Part shown: positions 56,019 to 64,000 of the stretch, piece by piece
Layout of the letters: each line of letters begins with the position of its first letter
Numbering within the stretch: the first letter of the stretch is position 1
Assembly (NCBI RefSeq): GCF_004116955.1
Contig: NZ_CP026362.1
Coordinates: forward strand, 62,001 to 126,000
DNA: 64,000 nt
Direction: 5' to 3'
Source: Bacillus vallismortis
GTDB lineage: Bacteria; Bacillota; Bacilli; Bacillales; Bacillaceae
Position numbers and translations under genes: made by a program
The notes under the pieces: model-generated
What the model saw: the letters and a program-made list of their open reading frames with translations, nothing else
What the model was told of the DNA's origin: nothing
The model's database searches: none

Positions 56019-57839
56019 TTGCAACTTCAGGTAATGAACAGTCCGTTTAATCAGGAGCAGGCAGAGCTCCTTAACCGCCTTCTGCCAACTTTGACCGAAT
56101 CTCAGAAAATCTGGCTGAGCGGATATTTATCCGCACAATCTGTTTCCGCACAAGAAACCGAGGGGGCGCCTGCGGCTGCGGTGTCTGCAGAAGCGGCGGC
56201 ACCGGCCGTTTCAAAAGAAGTGACCGTTCTTTACGGTTCACAGACGGGAAACGCACAGGGACTTGCAGAACATGCCGGCAAGCAGCTTGAGGAGCGCGGA
56301 TTTCAAGTGACCGTCTCATCTATGAGCGATTTTAAGCCGAATCAGCTGAAGAAAATAAACAATCTTTTGATCGTTGTCAGCACGCACGGTGAAGGCGAGC
56401 CGCCTGATAACGCGCTGTCGTTTCATGAATTTCTGCATGGAAGACGGGCGCCTAAGCTTGAAGACCTTCGTTTTTCTGTTTTGGCGCTTGGTGACAGCTC
56501 GTACGAATTCTTCTGCCAGACAGGGAAGGAATTTGATCAGCGCTTAGAAGAACTCGGGGGAAAACGTATTTCTCCGCGCGTTGATTGCGATCTTGACTAT
56601 GATGAGCCGGCAGCTGAATGGCTTGGGAGTGTATGTGAGGGCTTAAGTGAAGCCGGTGGCGGAAGCGCCGCGCCTGCGCCAGGAGCAGCTTCGCCTCAAA
56701 GCGGTGAGTCTTCTTACTCCAGAACAAACCCGTTTCGGGCTGAAGTGTTAGAAAACATAAATTTGAACGGCCGAGGATCAAATAAAGAAACACGCCATAT
56801 CGAGCTATCTCTTGAAGGATCTGGCCTGACATACGAGCCTGGTGACAGCCTCGGCGTCTATCCGGAAAACGATCCGGAGCTTGTTGAGCTGCTGCTGAAG
56901 GAAATGAATTGGGACCCCGAAGAAATTGTGACGCTGAATAAGCAAGGTGATGTGCGCCCACTCAAAGAAGCGCTCATTTCTCACTATGAGATTACCGTTC
57001 TCACAAAACCGCTTCTTGAACAGGCTGCCCAGCTGTCGGGGAGCGATGAGCTTAGAGAGCTATTAGCCCCGGGAAATGAGGGTAACGTAAAAGCGTATCT
57101 TGAAGGACGCGATTTGCTTGATCTCGTTCGTGATTACGGACAGTTCAGCGTATCGGCGCAGGAGTTTGTTTCGATTCTGCGAAAAATGCCGGCCCGTCTC
57201 TATTCAATCGCGAGCAGTTTATCAGCAAATCCGGATGAAGTACATGTAACGATTGGCGCAGTCCGCTACGATGCGCACGGCCGTGAACGAAAAGGCGTCT
57301 GCTCGATTTTATGCGCGGAGCGTCTGCAGCCGGGAGACACGCTGCCTGTTTATGTCCAGCATAATCAAAACTTTAAGCTTCCGAATGATCCTGAAACACC
57401 AATTATCATGGTTGGCCCTGGGACAGGCGTCGCTCCGTTCCGTTCCTTTATGCAGGAGCGTGAGGAGACGGGAGCGGAAGGTAAAGCATGGATGTTCTTT
57501 GGCGATCAGCACTTTGTCACGGATTTCCTTTATCAGACAGAGTGGCAGAATTGGATCAAAGACGGCGTTTTGACAAAAATGGATGTGGCGTTCTCACGTG
57601 ATACGGAAGAAAAAGTATATGTTCAGCACCGCATGCTTGAACAGAGCGCGGAATTGTTCGAATGGATTCAAGCTGGCGCGGCTGTCTACATTTGCGGTGA
57701 TGAAAAGCACATGGCGCATGACGTCCATCACACATTACTTGATATTATCGAGAAAGAAGGCAATATGAGCCGCGAAGAAGCGGAAGCTTACCTTGCCGAC
57801 ATGCAGCAGCAAAAACGCTATCAGCGTGATGTATACTGA
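56019..57839 (+). CDS. cysJ: Sulfite reductase (NADPH) flavoprotein CysJ
   Basis: A 606-residue diflavin reductase. The N-terminal flavodoxin domain (about 65-210) has the FMN loop YGSQTGNAQG. After an Ala/Pro-rich linker come the FAD-binding connecting domain with RLYSIASS (near 390) and the NADPH domain with GPGTGVAPFRSF, ending in the aromatic Tyr of RDVY. It passes electrons from NADPH to CysI. TTG 56019 (MQLQVMNSPF) is chosen because GAGGTGG lies just upstream, and it matches the strain 168 start; the in-frame GTG 56010 is inside that site. Confidence 0.95.
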   Translation: MQLQVMNSPFNQEQAELLNRLLPTLTESQKIWLSGYLSAQSVSAQETEGAPAAAVSAEAAAPAVSKEVTVLYGSQTGNAQGLAEHAGKQLEERGFQVTVSSMSDFKPNQLKKINNLLIVVSTHGEGEPPDNALSFHEFLHGRRAPKLEDLRFSVLALGDSSYEFFCQTGKEFDQRLEELGGKRISPRVDCDLDYDEPAAEWLGSVCEGLSEAGGGSAAPAPGAASPQSGESSYSRTNPFRAEVLENINLNGRGSNKETRHIELSLEGSGLTYEPGDSLGVYPENDPELVELLLKEMNWDPEEIVTLNKQGDVRPLKEALISHYEITVLTKPLLEQAAQLSGSDELRELLAPGNEGNVKAYLEGRDLLDLVRDYGQFSVSAQEFVSILRKMPARLYSIASSLSANPDEVHVTIGAVRYDAHGRERKGVCSILCAERLQPGDTLPVYVQHNQNFKLPNDPETPIIMVGPGTGVAPFRSFMQEREETGAEGKAWMFFGDQHFVTDFLYQTEWQNWIKDGVLTKMDVAFSRDTEEKVYVQHRMLEQSAELFEWIQAGAAVYICGDEKHMAHDVHHTLLDIIEKEGNMSREEAEAYLADMQQQKRYQRDVY

Positions 57840-57865
57840 TTTGACTTGAAAGGGGTTTTTTCAAC

Positions 57866-59581
57866 ATGGTGACCAAAATCTTAAAAGCACCGGACGGCTC
57901 TCCAAGTGATGTTGAACGCATAAAACAAGAAAGTGACTATTTGCGCGGGACACTGAAAGAAGTGATGCTGGACCGGATCAGTGCCGGAATTCCGGATGAT
58001 GACAACCGCCTGATGAAACACCACGGCAGTTATTTGCAGGATGACCGTGACCTTCGCAATGAACGCCAAAAGCAAAAGCTTGAACCGGCATATCAGTTCA
58101 TGCTGCGCGTGCGTATGCCAGGAGGCGTTTCAACACCGGAACAATGGCTTGTCATGGATGATCTTTCCCAGAAATACGGGAACGGCACATTAAAGCTGAC
58201 GACCCGTGAAACATTCCAAATGCATGGAATTCTGAAATGGAACATGAAGAAAACCATTCAGACGATCCACTCCGCTCTGTTGGATACAATCGCGGCTTGC
58301 GGAGACGTAAACCGCAATGTGATGTGCGCATCGAATCCTTATCAGTCTGACATCCACTCAGAGGTATATGAGTGGTCTAAAAAATTAAGTGACGATCTGC
58401 TGCCGCGGACGAGAGCCTATCATGAAATTTGGCTGGACGAGGAGAGAGTGGCCGGCACGCCTGAGGAAGAAGTCGAGCCAATGTACGGCCCGCTCTATCT
58501 GCCGCGGAAATTTAAAATCGGTATTGCCGTTCCGCCGTCCAATGATATTGACGTCTTTTCACAAGATCTCGGATTCATTGCGATTGTCGAAGATGGCGAA
58601 CTGATCGGTTTTAACGTGGCAATCGGCGGCGGTATGGGAATGACGCATGGCGACACAGCAACATATCCGCAATTAGCCAAGGTGATCGGCTTCTGCCGCC
58701 CTGAGCAAATGTATGACGTTGCTGAAAAAACGATTACGATTCAGCGTGATTACGGAAACCGTTCTGTCCGCAAAAATGCGCGGTTCAAGTACACCGTTGA
58801 CCGCCTCGGTTTAGAAACTGTAAAAGAAGAATTGGAAAACCGTCTTGGCTGGAGTCTGGAAGAAGCAAAGCCTTATCATTTCGATCATAACGGCGACCGC
58901 TACGGCTGGGTGGAAGGCATTGAGGATAAATGGCATTTTACGCTGTTTGTCGAAGGCGGCCGTATAACGGATTACGATGATTATAAGCTGATGACAGGCT
59001 TGCGGGAAATCGCCAAAGTTCATACAGGCGAGTTTCGTCTGACATCTAATCAGAACTTGATTATCGCGAACGTTTCAAGCGATCAAAAAGATGAAATCAG
59101 TGCATTAATTGCGCAATACGGACTCACTGACGGCAAGCATCATTCAGCGCTCCGCCGCGGCTCTATGGCATGCGTGGCGCTTCCGACCTGCGGATTGGCA
59201 ATGGCTGAAGCAGAACGTTATTTGCCGACCCTTTTAGATAAGGTTGAAGAGATCATTGACGAAAACGGCCTTCGTGATCAGGAAATCACCATTCGCATGA
59301 CAGGGTGCCCGAACGGGTGTGCACGCCATGCACTCGGAGAGATCGGATTTATCGGAAAGGCGCCGGGCAAATACAATATGTATCTTGGCGCCGCATTTGA
59401 CGGAAGCCGTTTAAGCAAAATGTACCGTGAAAATATCGGTGAAGCAGACATTTTAAGCGAGCTGCGCGTCCTTCTTTCCCGTTATGCGAAAGAACGCGAG
59501 GAAGGCGAGCACTTCGGTGACTTTGTCATACGCGCCGGCATTATTAAAGCGACAACGGACGGCACGAATTTTCATCATTGA
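57866..59581 (+). CDS. cysI: Sulfite reductase hemoprotein CysI
   Basis: A 571-residue siroheme/[4Fe-4S] subunit that reduces sulfite to sulfide in cysteine synthesis. The cluster ligands are two cysteines in [13 protein letters not shown] and two in [10 protein letters not shown]. Arginine and lysine residues of the substrate site lie in [10 protein letters not shown] and [16 protein letters not shown] precedes ATG 57866, 26 nt after cysJ, so cysJI form an operon. Confidence 0.96.
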   Translation: MVTKILKAPDGSPSDVERIKQESDYLRGTLKEVMLDRISAGIPDDDNRLMKHHGSYLQDDRDLRNERQKQKLEPAYQFMLRVRMPGGVSTPEQWLVMDDLSQKYGNGTLKLTTRETFQMHGILKWNMKKTIQTIHSALLDTIAACGDVNRNVMCASNPYQSDIHSEVYEWSKKLSDDLLPRTRAYHEIWLDEERVAGTPEEEVEPMYGPLYLPRKFKIGIAVPPSNDIDVFSQDLGFIAIVEDGELIGFNVAIGGGMGMTHGDTATYPQLAKVIGFCRPEQMYDVAEKTITIQRDYGNRSVRKNARFKYTVDRLGLETVKEELENRLGWSLEEAKPYHFDHNGDRYGWVEGIEDKWHFTLFVEGGRITDYDDYKLMTGLREIAKVHTGEFRLTSNQNLIIANVSSDQKDEISALIAQYGLTDGKHHSALRRGSMACVALPTCGLAMAEAERYLPTLLDKVEEIIDENGLRDQEITIRMTGCPNGCARHALGEIGFIGKAPGKYNMYLGAAFDGSRLSKMYRENIGEADILSELRVLLSRYAKEREEGEHFGDFVIRAGIIKATTDGTNFHH

Positions 59582-59591
59582 TAAAGAAAGA

Positions 59592-59623
59592 CGAGAGACA
59601 GGGACGGCCCCCTGTCTCTTTTT
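59592..59623 (+). terminator. Terminator of cysJI
   Basis: AGAGACAGG (59594-59602) pairs with CCTGTCTCT (59611-59619), followed by TTTT. Confidence 0.88.
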
Positions 59624-59738
59624 GGTTGTGTTTTGCCCTGTTGCAAAAAAGTTCACTATGAGCATATCGTGAGAAATTATATCCTGAAAAGGGTACTATA
59701 AAAGAAGAGAAGTGGAGAGAACTCCTGCGGTATCACCT

Positions 59739-59760
59739 CTCGGATGTAAGGCCGTCCGAG
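59739..59760 (+). other. Hairpin in the leader of nhaK
   Basis: CTCGGA (59739-59744) pairs with TCCGAG (59755-59760) across a 10-nt loop. An alternative, overlapping stem GAGAG (59715-59719) with CTCTC (59737-59741) is possible. It matches no riboswitch class I recognise. Confidence 0.35.
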
Positions 59761-59829
59761 ATTCAGCCTCTTTTAGCCAAGCATTTACCGACGATCTATG
59801 GAACACAGCAGACGAAGGAGGTCATGTCT

Positions 59830-61845
59830 TTGGACATATTTTTAGTTGTTCTCGTTTTATTAACGATTATTGCGATATCCAATATCGTGAATCGGTTTAT
59901 TCCGTTTATTCCCGTGCCTCTGATTCAAGTGGCGCTGGGGATTCTTGCGGCCTCATTTCAACAGGGGCTTCATTTTGAGTTAAACACCGAATTGTTTTTT
60001 GTTCTGTTTATCGCGCCTCTCCTATTTAATGATGGAAAGAGAACGCCGCGGGCGGAGCTTTGGAATTTACGCGCACCGATTTTATTGCTTGCACTCGGCC
60101 TTGTATTTGCGACTGTGATTGTAGGCGGATACACGATTCACTGGATGATTCCTGCTATTCCGCTGGCAGCGGCTTTTGGACTTGCGGCCATTCTTTCACC
60201 GACTGATGTCGTCGCTGTCAGCGCATTATCAGGAAGAGTGAAAATGCCAAAAGGGATTCTTCGCCTGCTTGAAGGGGAGGGGCTGATGAATGATGCATCA
60301 GGTCTGGTGGCCTTTAAGTTTGCGATTGCGGCAGCAGTGACCGGTACATTTTCATTAGCGCAAGCGGCTGTCAGCTTTGTCTTTATTTCTCTTGGGGGCT
60401 TGCTGTGCGGAGTTGTCATTTCATTCTTGATTATCCGCTTTCGCCTCTTTTTGCGCCGTCTCGGCATGCAGGATGTCACGATGCATATGCTGATTCAAAT
60501 TCTGACGCCGTTTGTGATTTATTTGGCAGCGGAAGAAATCGGCGTTTCCGGTATTTTAGCTGTTGTGGCGGGTGGAATCATCCATGCGGTTGAACAGGAT
60601 CGTCTGGAATCATCAGCGATGGCCAAACTGCAAATCGTCTCCTCGAGTACATGGAACATTATTTTATTTATTTTGAATGGCCTGGTCTTCGTTATCCTCG
60701 GGGCACAGATTCCGGACGTCATTTCTGTCATCTTTAATGACACCGCAGTGAGCAACATGCAGGTGATTAGCTATATCCTGGTGATCACATTTACGCTAAT
60801 GCTGCTAAGATTTCTGTGGGTGCTGTTCTTCTGGAACGGGAAGTGGTTCTTTAATAAGGATCAAAACATTTATAAACCGGGTCTTCGTTCGACACTGTTG
60901 CTTTCGATTTCAGGGGTGCGCGGAGCTGTAACGCTTGCGGGTTCTTTCTCTATTCCCTATTTTCTGGAGGATGGCACACCGTTTCCGGAAAGAAATCTGA
61001 TTCTCTTTTTAGCGGCCGGCGTCATCTTATGCACTTTAGCCATTGCCGCCGTTGTCCTGCCTCTTTTGGCGGAAAAAGAAGAAGAGGATGAGAAACGAAA
61101 TGAAAAATGGCTGACGGCGAGACGCAAATTAATTAAAATAGCTCTCCAAACGATAAAAGAGGACATGAATGATACAAACAAAACAGCCTCTCTGGCGGTG
61201 ATAGGGGAATACAATGAAAAGATGAAAAATCTTCGTTTTCAGCAGTATACATCATCCAATCGTATTAAAAAGCTAGAGCGAAAACTCAGGGCGCAAGCCA
61301 TTATCGCTGAGCAAGAGGCGTTGATGGAAATGCGAGAGCGGGGAGACATTCCGGAAGAAACGGCAAACGTGCTGCAAGATCGGTTTAATGAATTAGAAAT
61401 TTTGTATGGCAACCCATTTAAAGTCGGGTTATCAAAAACAAGGCTCAAGCGGCTGATGTATTGGATTTTCTTTGGTGAACATAAAAAGCCGGAGATGTCG
61501 ATTTTAAATGAAGCGGGACTGATACAGGCAACGAGAGTGAAAACGGCGAAGGCAGCAATTGCATATCTTGAAAAACATAAGACGGAAGAACATAAAGAAG
61601 TGCTTTTATCTGTCATTGCGTTTTATAAACAGTTAATTTTCAGGCTGGAACACAGCCATCACGACCTGAAATCTAGTGCCCAATTTGAAGCTCAAAAACT
61701 GGAAGTGAAGTTGAAGGCTGTCCAGGCGATCAGAAATGAAATTCAAACACTCTTCGAGAAGCGGGAAATTTCCCGGGACATCTCCCACGAGCTTCGCCAA
61801 TACATTAATGATGTGGAAGCCGCCATGCTTGAAGGCGGCGAATAG
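59830..61845 (+). CDS. nhaK: Na+(K+, Li+, Rb+)/H+ antiporter NhaK (YvgP)
   Basis: A 671-residue CPA1 antiporter. About twelve helices fill residues 1-410, with the ion-binding Asp in [13 protein letters not shown] (near 120) and the FNDG and [13 protein letters not shown] segments typical of CPA1 proteins. A long charged cytoplasmic C-terminal part (about 420-671) probably regulates it. It exports Na+, K+, Li+ and Rb+ in exchange for H+. TTG 59830 lies 9 nt after GGAGG (59816-59820) and gives the strain 168 N-terminus MDIFLVV; ATG 59824 is too close to the site. The frame stays open upstream to 59659 without any start codon. Confidence 0.93.
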   Translation: MDIFLVVLVLLTIIAISNIVNRFIPFIPVPLIQVALGILAASFQQGLHFELNTELFFVLFIAPLLFNDGKRTPRAELWNLRAPILLLALGLVFATVIVGGYTIHWMIPAIPLAAAFGLAAILSPTDVVAVSALSGRVKMPKGILRLLEGEGLMNDASGLVAFKFAIAAAVTGTFSLAQAAVSFVFISLGGLLCGVVISFLIIRFRLFLRRLGMQDVTMHMLIQILTPFVIYLAAEEIGVSGILAVVAGGIIHAVEQDRLESSAMAKLQIVSSSTWNIILFILNGLVFVILGAQIPDVISVIFNDTAVSNMQVISYILVITFTLMLLRFLWVLFFWNGKWFFNKDQNIYKPGLRSTLLLSISGVRGAVTLAGSFSIPYFLEDGTPFPERNLILFLAAGVILCTLAIAAVVLPLLAEKEEEDEKRNEKWLTARRKLIKIALQTIKEDMNDTNKTASLAVIGEYNEKMKNLRFQQYTSSNRIKKLERKLRAQAIIAEQEALMEMRERGDIPEETANVLQDRFNELEILYGNPFKVGLSKTRLKRLMYWIFFGEHKKPEMSILNEAGLIQATRVKTAKAAIAYLEKHKTEEHKEVLLSVIAFYKQLIFRLEHSHHDLKSSAQFEAQKLEVKLKAVQAIRNEIQTLFEKREISRDISHELRQYINDVEAAMLEGGE

Positions 61846-61850
61846 ATGAA

Positions 61851-61886
61851 GCAAAAAAGCTGGCGCTAGAGCGTCAGCTTTTTTCT
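61851..61886. terminator. Terminator between nhaK and yvgO
   Basis: AAAAAAGCTGGCGCT pairs with AGCGTCAGCTTTTTT around AGAG, with A and T runs on the two sides for the convergent genes. Confidence 0.85.
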
Positions 61887-61889
61887 ATA

Positions 61890-62367
61890 TTAAGGACGAT
61901 GGAATTCGACAGTGATGCCATCCCGATCAAACCAGCCTCTAAAGGCCCAGTTGATCCAGCCGCCATCACCTTTGTTTGTAAAGGTTCCATCTTCAAATAC
62001 CCAAATGCCGTACGTCATGCCGTCGTAAACGGCTGAACCGTAAAATTGCACACCGTTTAAGTGATCTACATATTTCTGGCTCAAATTAAATACCATAACG
62101 TTGTATTTCTGGCCGGAAGCGTAGAAGGAAGACTCCATAAGGTTTTTCACAAATCCATCCCGGTTCTGTGCGGATTTAATAGCGTCAGCAATCTGATTGG
62201 CAATGCCAAGCACATCAAGGTTTACATGCAAACCGATCTCAGCGGCAGATGTTCCGGCCGTCGTGGTCTTCGGAGCGGGTTTTTTCTTCAGCTGAAGAAA
62301 AGGACAAAAGGGCAATTGTCAAAGCGGCACCGAGCGCGAGTGTCATTGGGATACGAATACGTTTCAA
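61890..62367 (-). pseudogene. yvgO: YvgO secreted stress protein, frameshifted in the signal-peptide junction
   Basis: Minus strand. From TTG 62367 (AAAGGAAAC upstream) the frame encodes a good signal peptide (LKRIRIPMTLALGAALTIALLS in form, ending SSA), then goes out of frame at a run of six A (T run at 62280-62285) and would stop early. With five A the sequence reads AEEKPAPKTTTAGTSAA and continues through the conserved mature YvgO: LGIANQIADAIKSAQNRDG, FYGSAVYDGMTYGIW and WINWAFRGWFDRDG, ending FHRP at 61890. YvgO is a secreted, salt-induced protein; homologues from other bacilli have been reported as antifungal. A one-base sequencing error or phase variation cannot be ruled out. Confidence 0.82.
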
Positions 62368-62562
62368 GTTGTTTCCTTTGTTTTTTATATGTGTTTACAA
62401 TAATGGATTCCCACCTCATTCAAATAGGAAAAAATAGTGTGCGGCTGCCCTTGATGTGAGAAAAGAAACAGAAAGAGGATTTTAAGCGTATTATTGGTAT
62501 CGGCTCGGAGGAGTGTGAGATAATATAGACGCTTATATTTCAATGAAAGGGTGGATGTTCAA

Positions 62563-63393
62563 GTGGCAACAAGTTTAAAAGATACTGTAAAGTTACATAA
62601 CGGAGTTGAAATGCCTTGGTTCGGTCTAGGTGTTTTTAAAGTAGAAAACGGAAGTGAAGCGACTGAATCTGTGAAAGCGGCGATTAAAAACGGTTACCGC
62701 AGCATTGATACAGCAGCTGTCTACAAAAATGAAGAAGGCGTTGGCATTGGAATTAAAGAATCCGGTGTGGCAAGAGAAGAGCTCTTCATTACATCAAAAG
62801 TATGGAATGAAGACCAAGGCTACGAAACAACGCTTGCTGCCTTTGAAAAAAGCCTGGAAAGACTTCAGCTAGATTACTTAGATCTATATTTAATCCACTG
62901 GCCTGGCAAGGATAAATATAAAGATACGTGGCGCGCGCTTGAAAAGCTGTACAAGGACGGAAAAATCCGCGCGATCGGCGTCAGCAATTTCCAAGTTCAT
63001 CATTTAGAAGAATTGCTGAAAGACGCTGAAATCAAACCGATGGTAAACCAAGTGGAATTTCACCCGCGTTTGACGCAAAAAGAATTAAGAGACTATTGTA
63101 AACATCAAGGCATCCAGCTGGAAGCATGGTCTCCGCTCATGCAGGGACAGCTTTTGGATAACGAAGTGCTTGCAGAGATTGCTGAAAAACACAATAAATC
63201 TGTGGCTCAAGTGATTTTGCGCTGGGATCTGCAGCACGAGGTTGTCACGATTCCGAAATCTATCAAAGAACACCGCATTATCGAAAATGCTGATATCTTT
63301 GATTTTGAATTGTCCCAGGAAGACATGGATAAAATCGACGCGTTAAACAAAGATGAGCGTGTCGGCCCAAATCCCGATGAGCTTCTGTTTTAA
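62563..63393 (+). CDS. yvgN: Aldo-keto reductase / glyoxal reductase YvgN
   Basis: A 276-residue aldo-keto reductase. The catalytic tetrad is seen as Asp and Tyr in SIDTAAVYKNEEGVG (near 45-55), Lys in FITSKVW and His in YLIHWPG. The NADPH-binding end carries IPKSIKEHRI. It reduces glyoxal and methylglyoxal in B. subtilis. GTG 62563 (MATSLKDTVKLHNG) lies 9 nt after GGTGG and gives the known length; upstream in-frame GTG at 62551 is part of the ribosome-binding site. Confidence 0.94.
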   Translation: MATSLKDTVKLHNGVEMPWFGLGVFKVENGSEATESVKAAIKNGYRSIDTAAVYKNEEGVGIGIKESGVAREELFITSKVWNEDQGYETTLAAFEKSLERLQLDYLDLYLIHWPGKDKYKDTWRALEKLYKDGKIRAIGVSNFQVHHLEELLKDAEIKPMVNQVEFHPRLTQKELRDYCKHQGIQLEAWSPLMQGQLLDNEVLAEIAEKHNKSVAQVILRWDLQHEVVTIPKSIKEHRIIENADIFDFELSQEDMDKIDALNKDERVGPNPDELLF

Positions 63394-63395
63394 TA

Positions 63396-63424
63396 AAAAA
63401 CTCCCCAAGATGGGGAGTTTTTTA
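63396..63424. terminator. Bidirectional terminator of yvgN and modB
   Basis: AAAAACTCCCC pairs with GGGGAGTTTTT around AAGAT. It serves both convergent genes. Confidence 0.9.
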
Positions 63425-64000
63425 GTGTGTTTTTTTCTGCTGAATAAAAAACAGCATCAAAAAGGAAATGACGACAATACAGACGACCCACGCCCAAGCA
63501 AGGGTATTGTTGCCGGAATCCAATGCGACATAAATAGCTGTCGGCAATGTTTGCGTAACACCGGGGATGTTTCCTGCAAACATGAGTGTTGCGCCAAACT
63601 CTCCGAGCGCCCGTGCAAGGCTGAGGATGCTTCCGGTCAGCAATGAGGGATAGGTGAGCGGGATGGAAATATGGATAAATACCTTCCATCTGCCGGCGCC
63701 GTCTACCATTGCAGCTCCCTGTATATCGCGATCAATGTCAGCAAATCCGGTTTTGGCGGATTGATACATAAGCGGAAAGGCCACAACAGCCGAGGCGATT
63801 ACAGCAGCCCACCAGGTGAAGATGACAGGCTGATGAAAGACCCACTCGATGGCCTGTCCGATAAAACTGTGCTTTCCGAAAATGACGATCAAGATAAAAC
63901 CGACAACAGTAGGCGGAAGAACGAGCGGAAGCATAAACAATGTTTCGAGCGCCGTTTTTCCGAAAAATGTTGCCCGCGACATCCATGCCCCCGCCAGTGT
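63422..64000 (-). CDS. modB: Molybdate ABC transporter permease ModB (YvgM), partial
   Basis: At least 192 residues; the frame is open to the right edge, so the N-terminus is outside the window. Helices include LFMLPLVLPPTVVGFILIVIF and WWAAVIASAVVAFPLMY. The permease docking (EAA) region is seen as AAMVDGAGRWKVFIHISIPLT, and the ALGEFGATLMFAGNIPG segment is characteristic of ModB proteins. With ModA and an ATPase it imports molybdate. The end QQKKTH meets the shared terminator. Confidence 0.92.
   Translation of the reverse strand, partial: TLAGAWMSRATFFGKTALETLFMLPLVLPPTVVGFILIVIFGKHSFIGQAIEWVFHQPVIFTWWAAVIASAVVAFPLMYQSAKTGFADIDRDIQGAAMVDGAGRWKVFIHISIPLTYPSLLTGSILSLARALGEFGATLMFAGNIPGVTQTLPTAIYVALDSGNNTLAWAWVVCIVVISFLMLFFIQQKKTH

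Noticed and set aside
59712-59978. Small plus-strand frame across the nhaK leader and start
   Set aside because: Overlaps nhaK in another frame; the composition is not protein-like and it ends inside the antiporter gene.

Overview
The window is a Bacillus subtilis-group chromosome segment. Gene order and proteins match the eno-to-mod region of B. subtilis, read in the opposite direction to the usual strain 168 map. A complete subtilin lantibiotic cluster sits between opuB and yvaQ and encodes the exact subtilin prepeptide. This points to Bacillus spizizenii (B. subtilis subsp. spizizenii), the ATCC 6633-like lineage. The species call is inference from recognised sequences; no search was run.

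Layout. 1-5.1 kb: the end of eno, a GNAT acetyltransferase (yvbK), two zinc-ribbon membrane proteins (yvbJ, yvbI), a PH-domain protein (yvbH) and a GbsR-type repressor (opcR). 5.3-13.1 kb: two paralogous osmoprotectant ABC importers, opuC and opuB, with the second GbsR-type regulator yvaV between them. The sdp cannibalism locus that lies between them in strain 168 is absent. 13.1-25.0 kb: spaBTC-spaS-spaIFEG-spaRK. It covers modification, export, prepeptide, immunity and two-component control. Three evenly built SpaR boxes precede spaB, spaS and spaI. 25.0-34.1 kb: yvaQ, catR, rghRB, rghRA, yvzC, yvaM, secG, yvaK, rnr, smpB and ssrA (tmRNA).

34.1-40.1 kb: an accessory island attached to the 3' end of ssrA. 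It holds a frameshifted prophage endolysin, two further decayed copies of its C-terminal tail, an LXG polymorphic toxin with an RNase A-like C-terminus, three related immunity genes (one frameshifted, one orphaned with a remnant toxin tail), and an IS1182-type element inserted in a terminator hairpin. The island ends in a truncated yvaG. An EamA transporter/GntR pair follows where strain 168 carries yvaF-yvaE-yvaD.

41.9-64 kb: ordinary core genes: yvaC, azoR2, iolW, the copper module csoR/copZ/copA, cadA, bdbD-bdbC, yvgT, helD, cysJI, nhaK, yvgO (frameshifted here), yvgN and the end of modB.

The themes are osmoprotectant uptake, antimicrobial peptide production with self-immunity, interbacterial toxin competition, trans-translation and RNA decay (secG-yvaK-rnr-smpB-ssrA), metal efflux and sulfite reduction. 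The least described material is the toxin/immunity island next to ssrA. The subtilin cluster is a known system.
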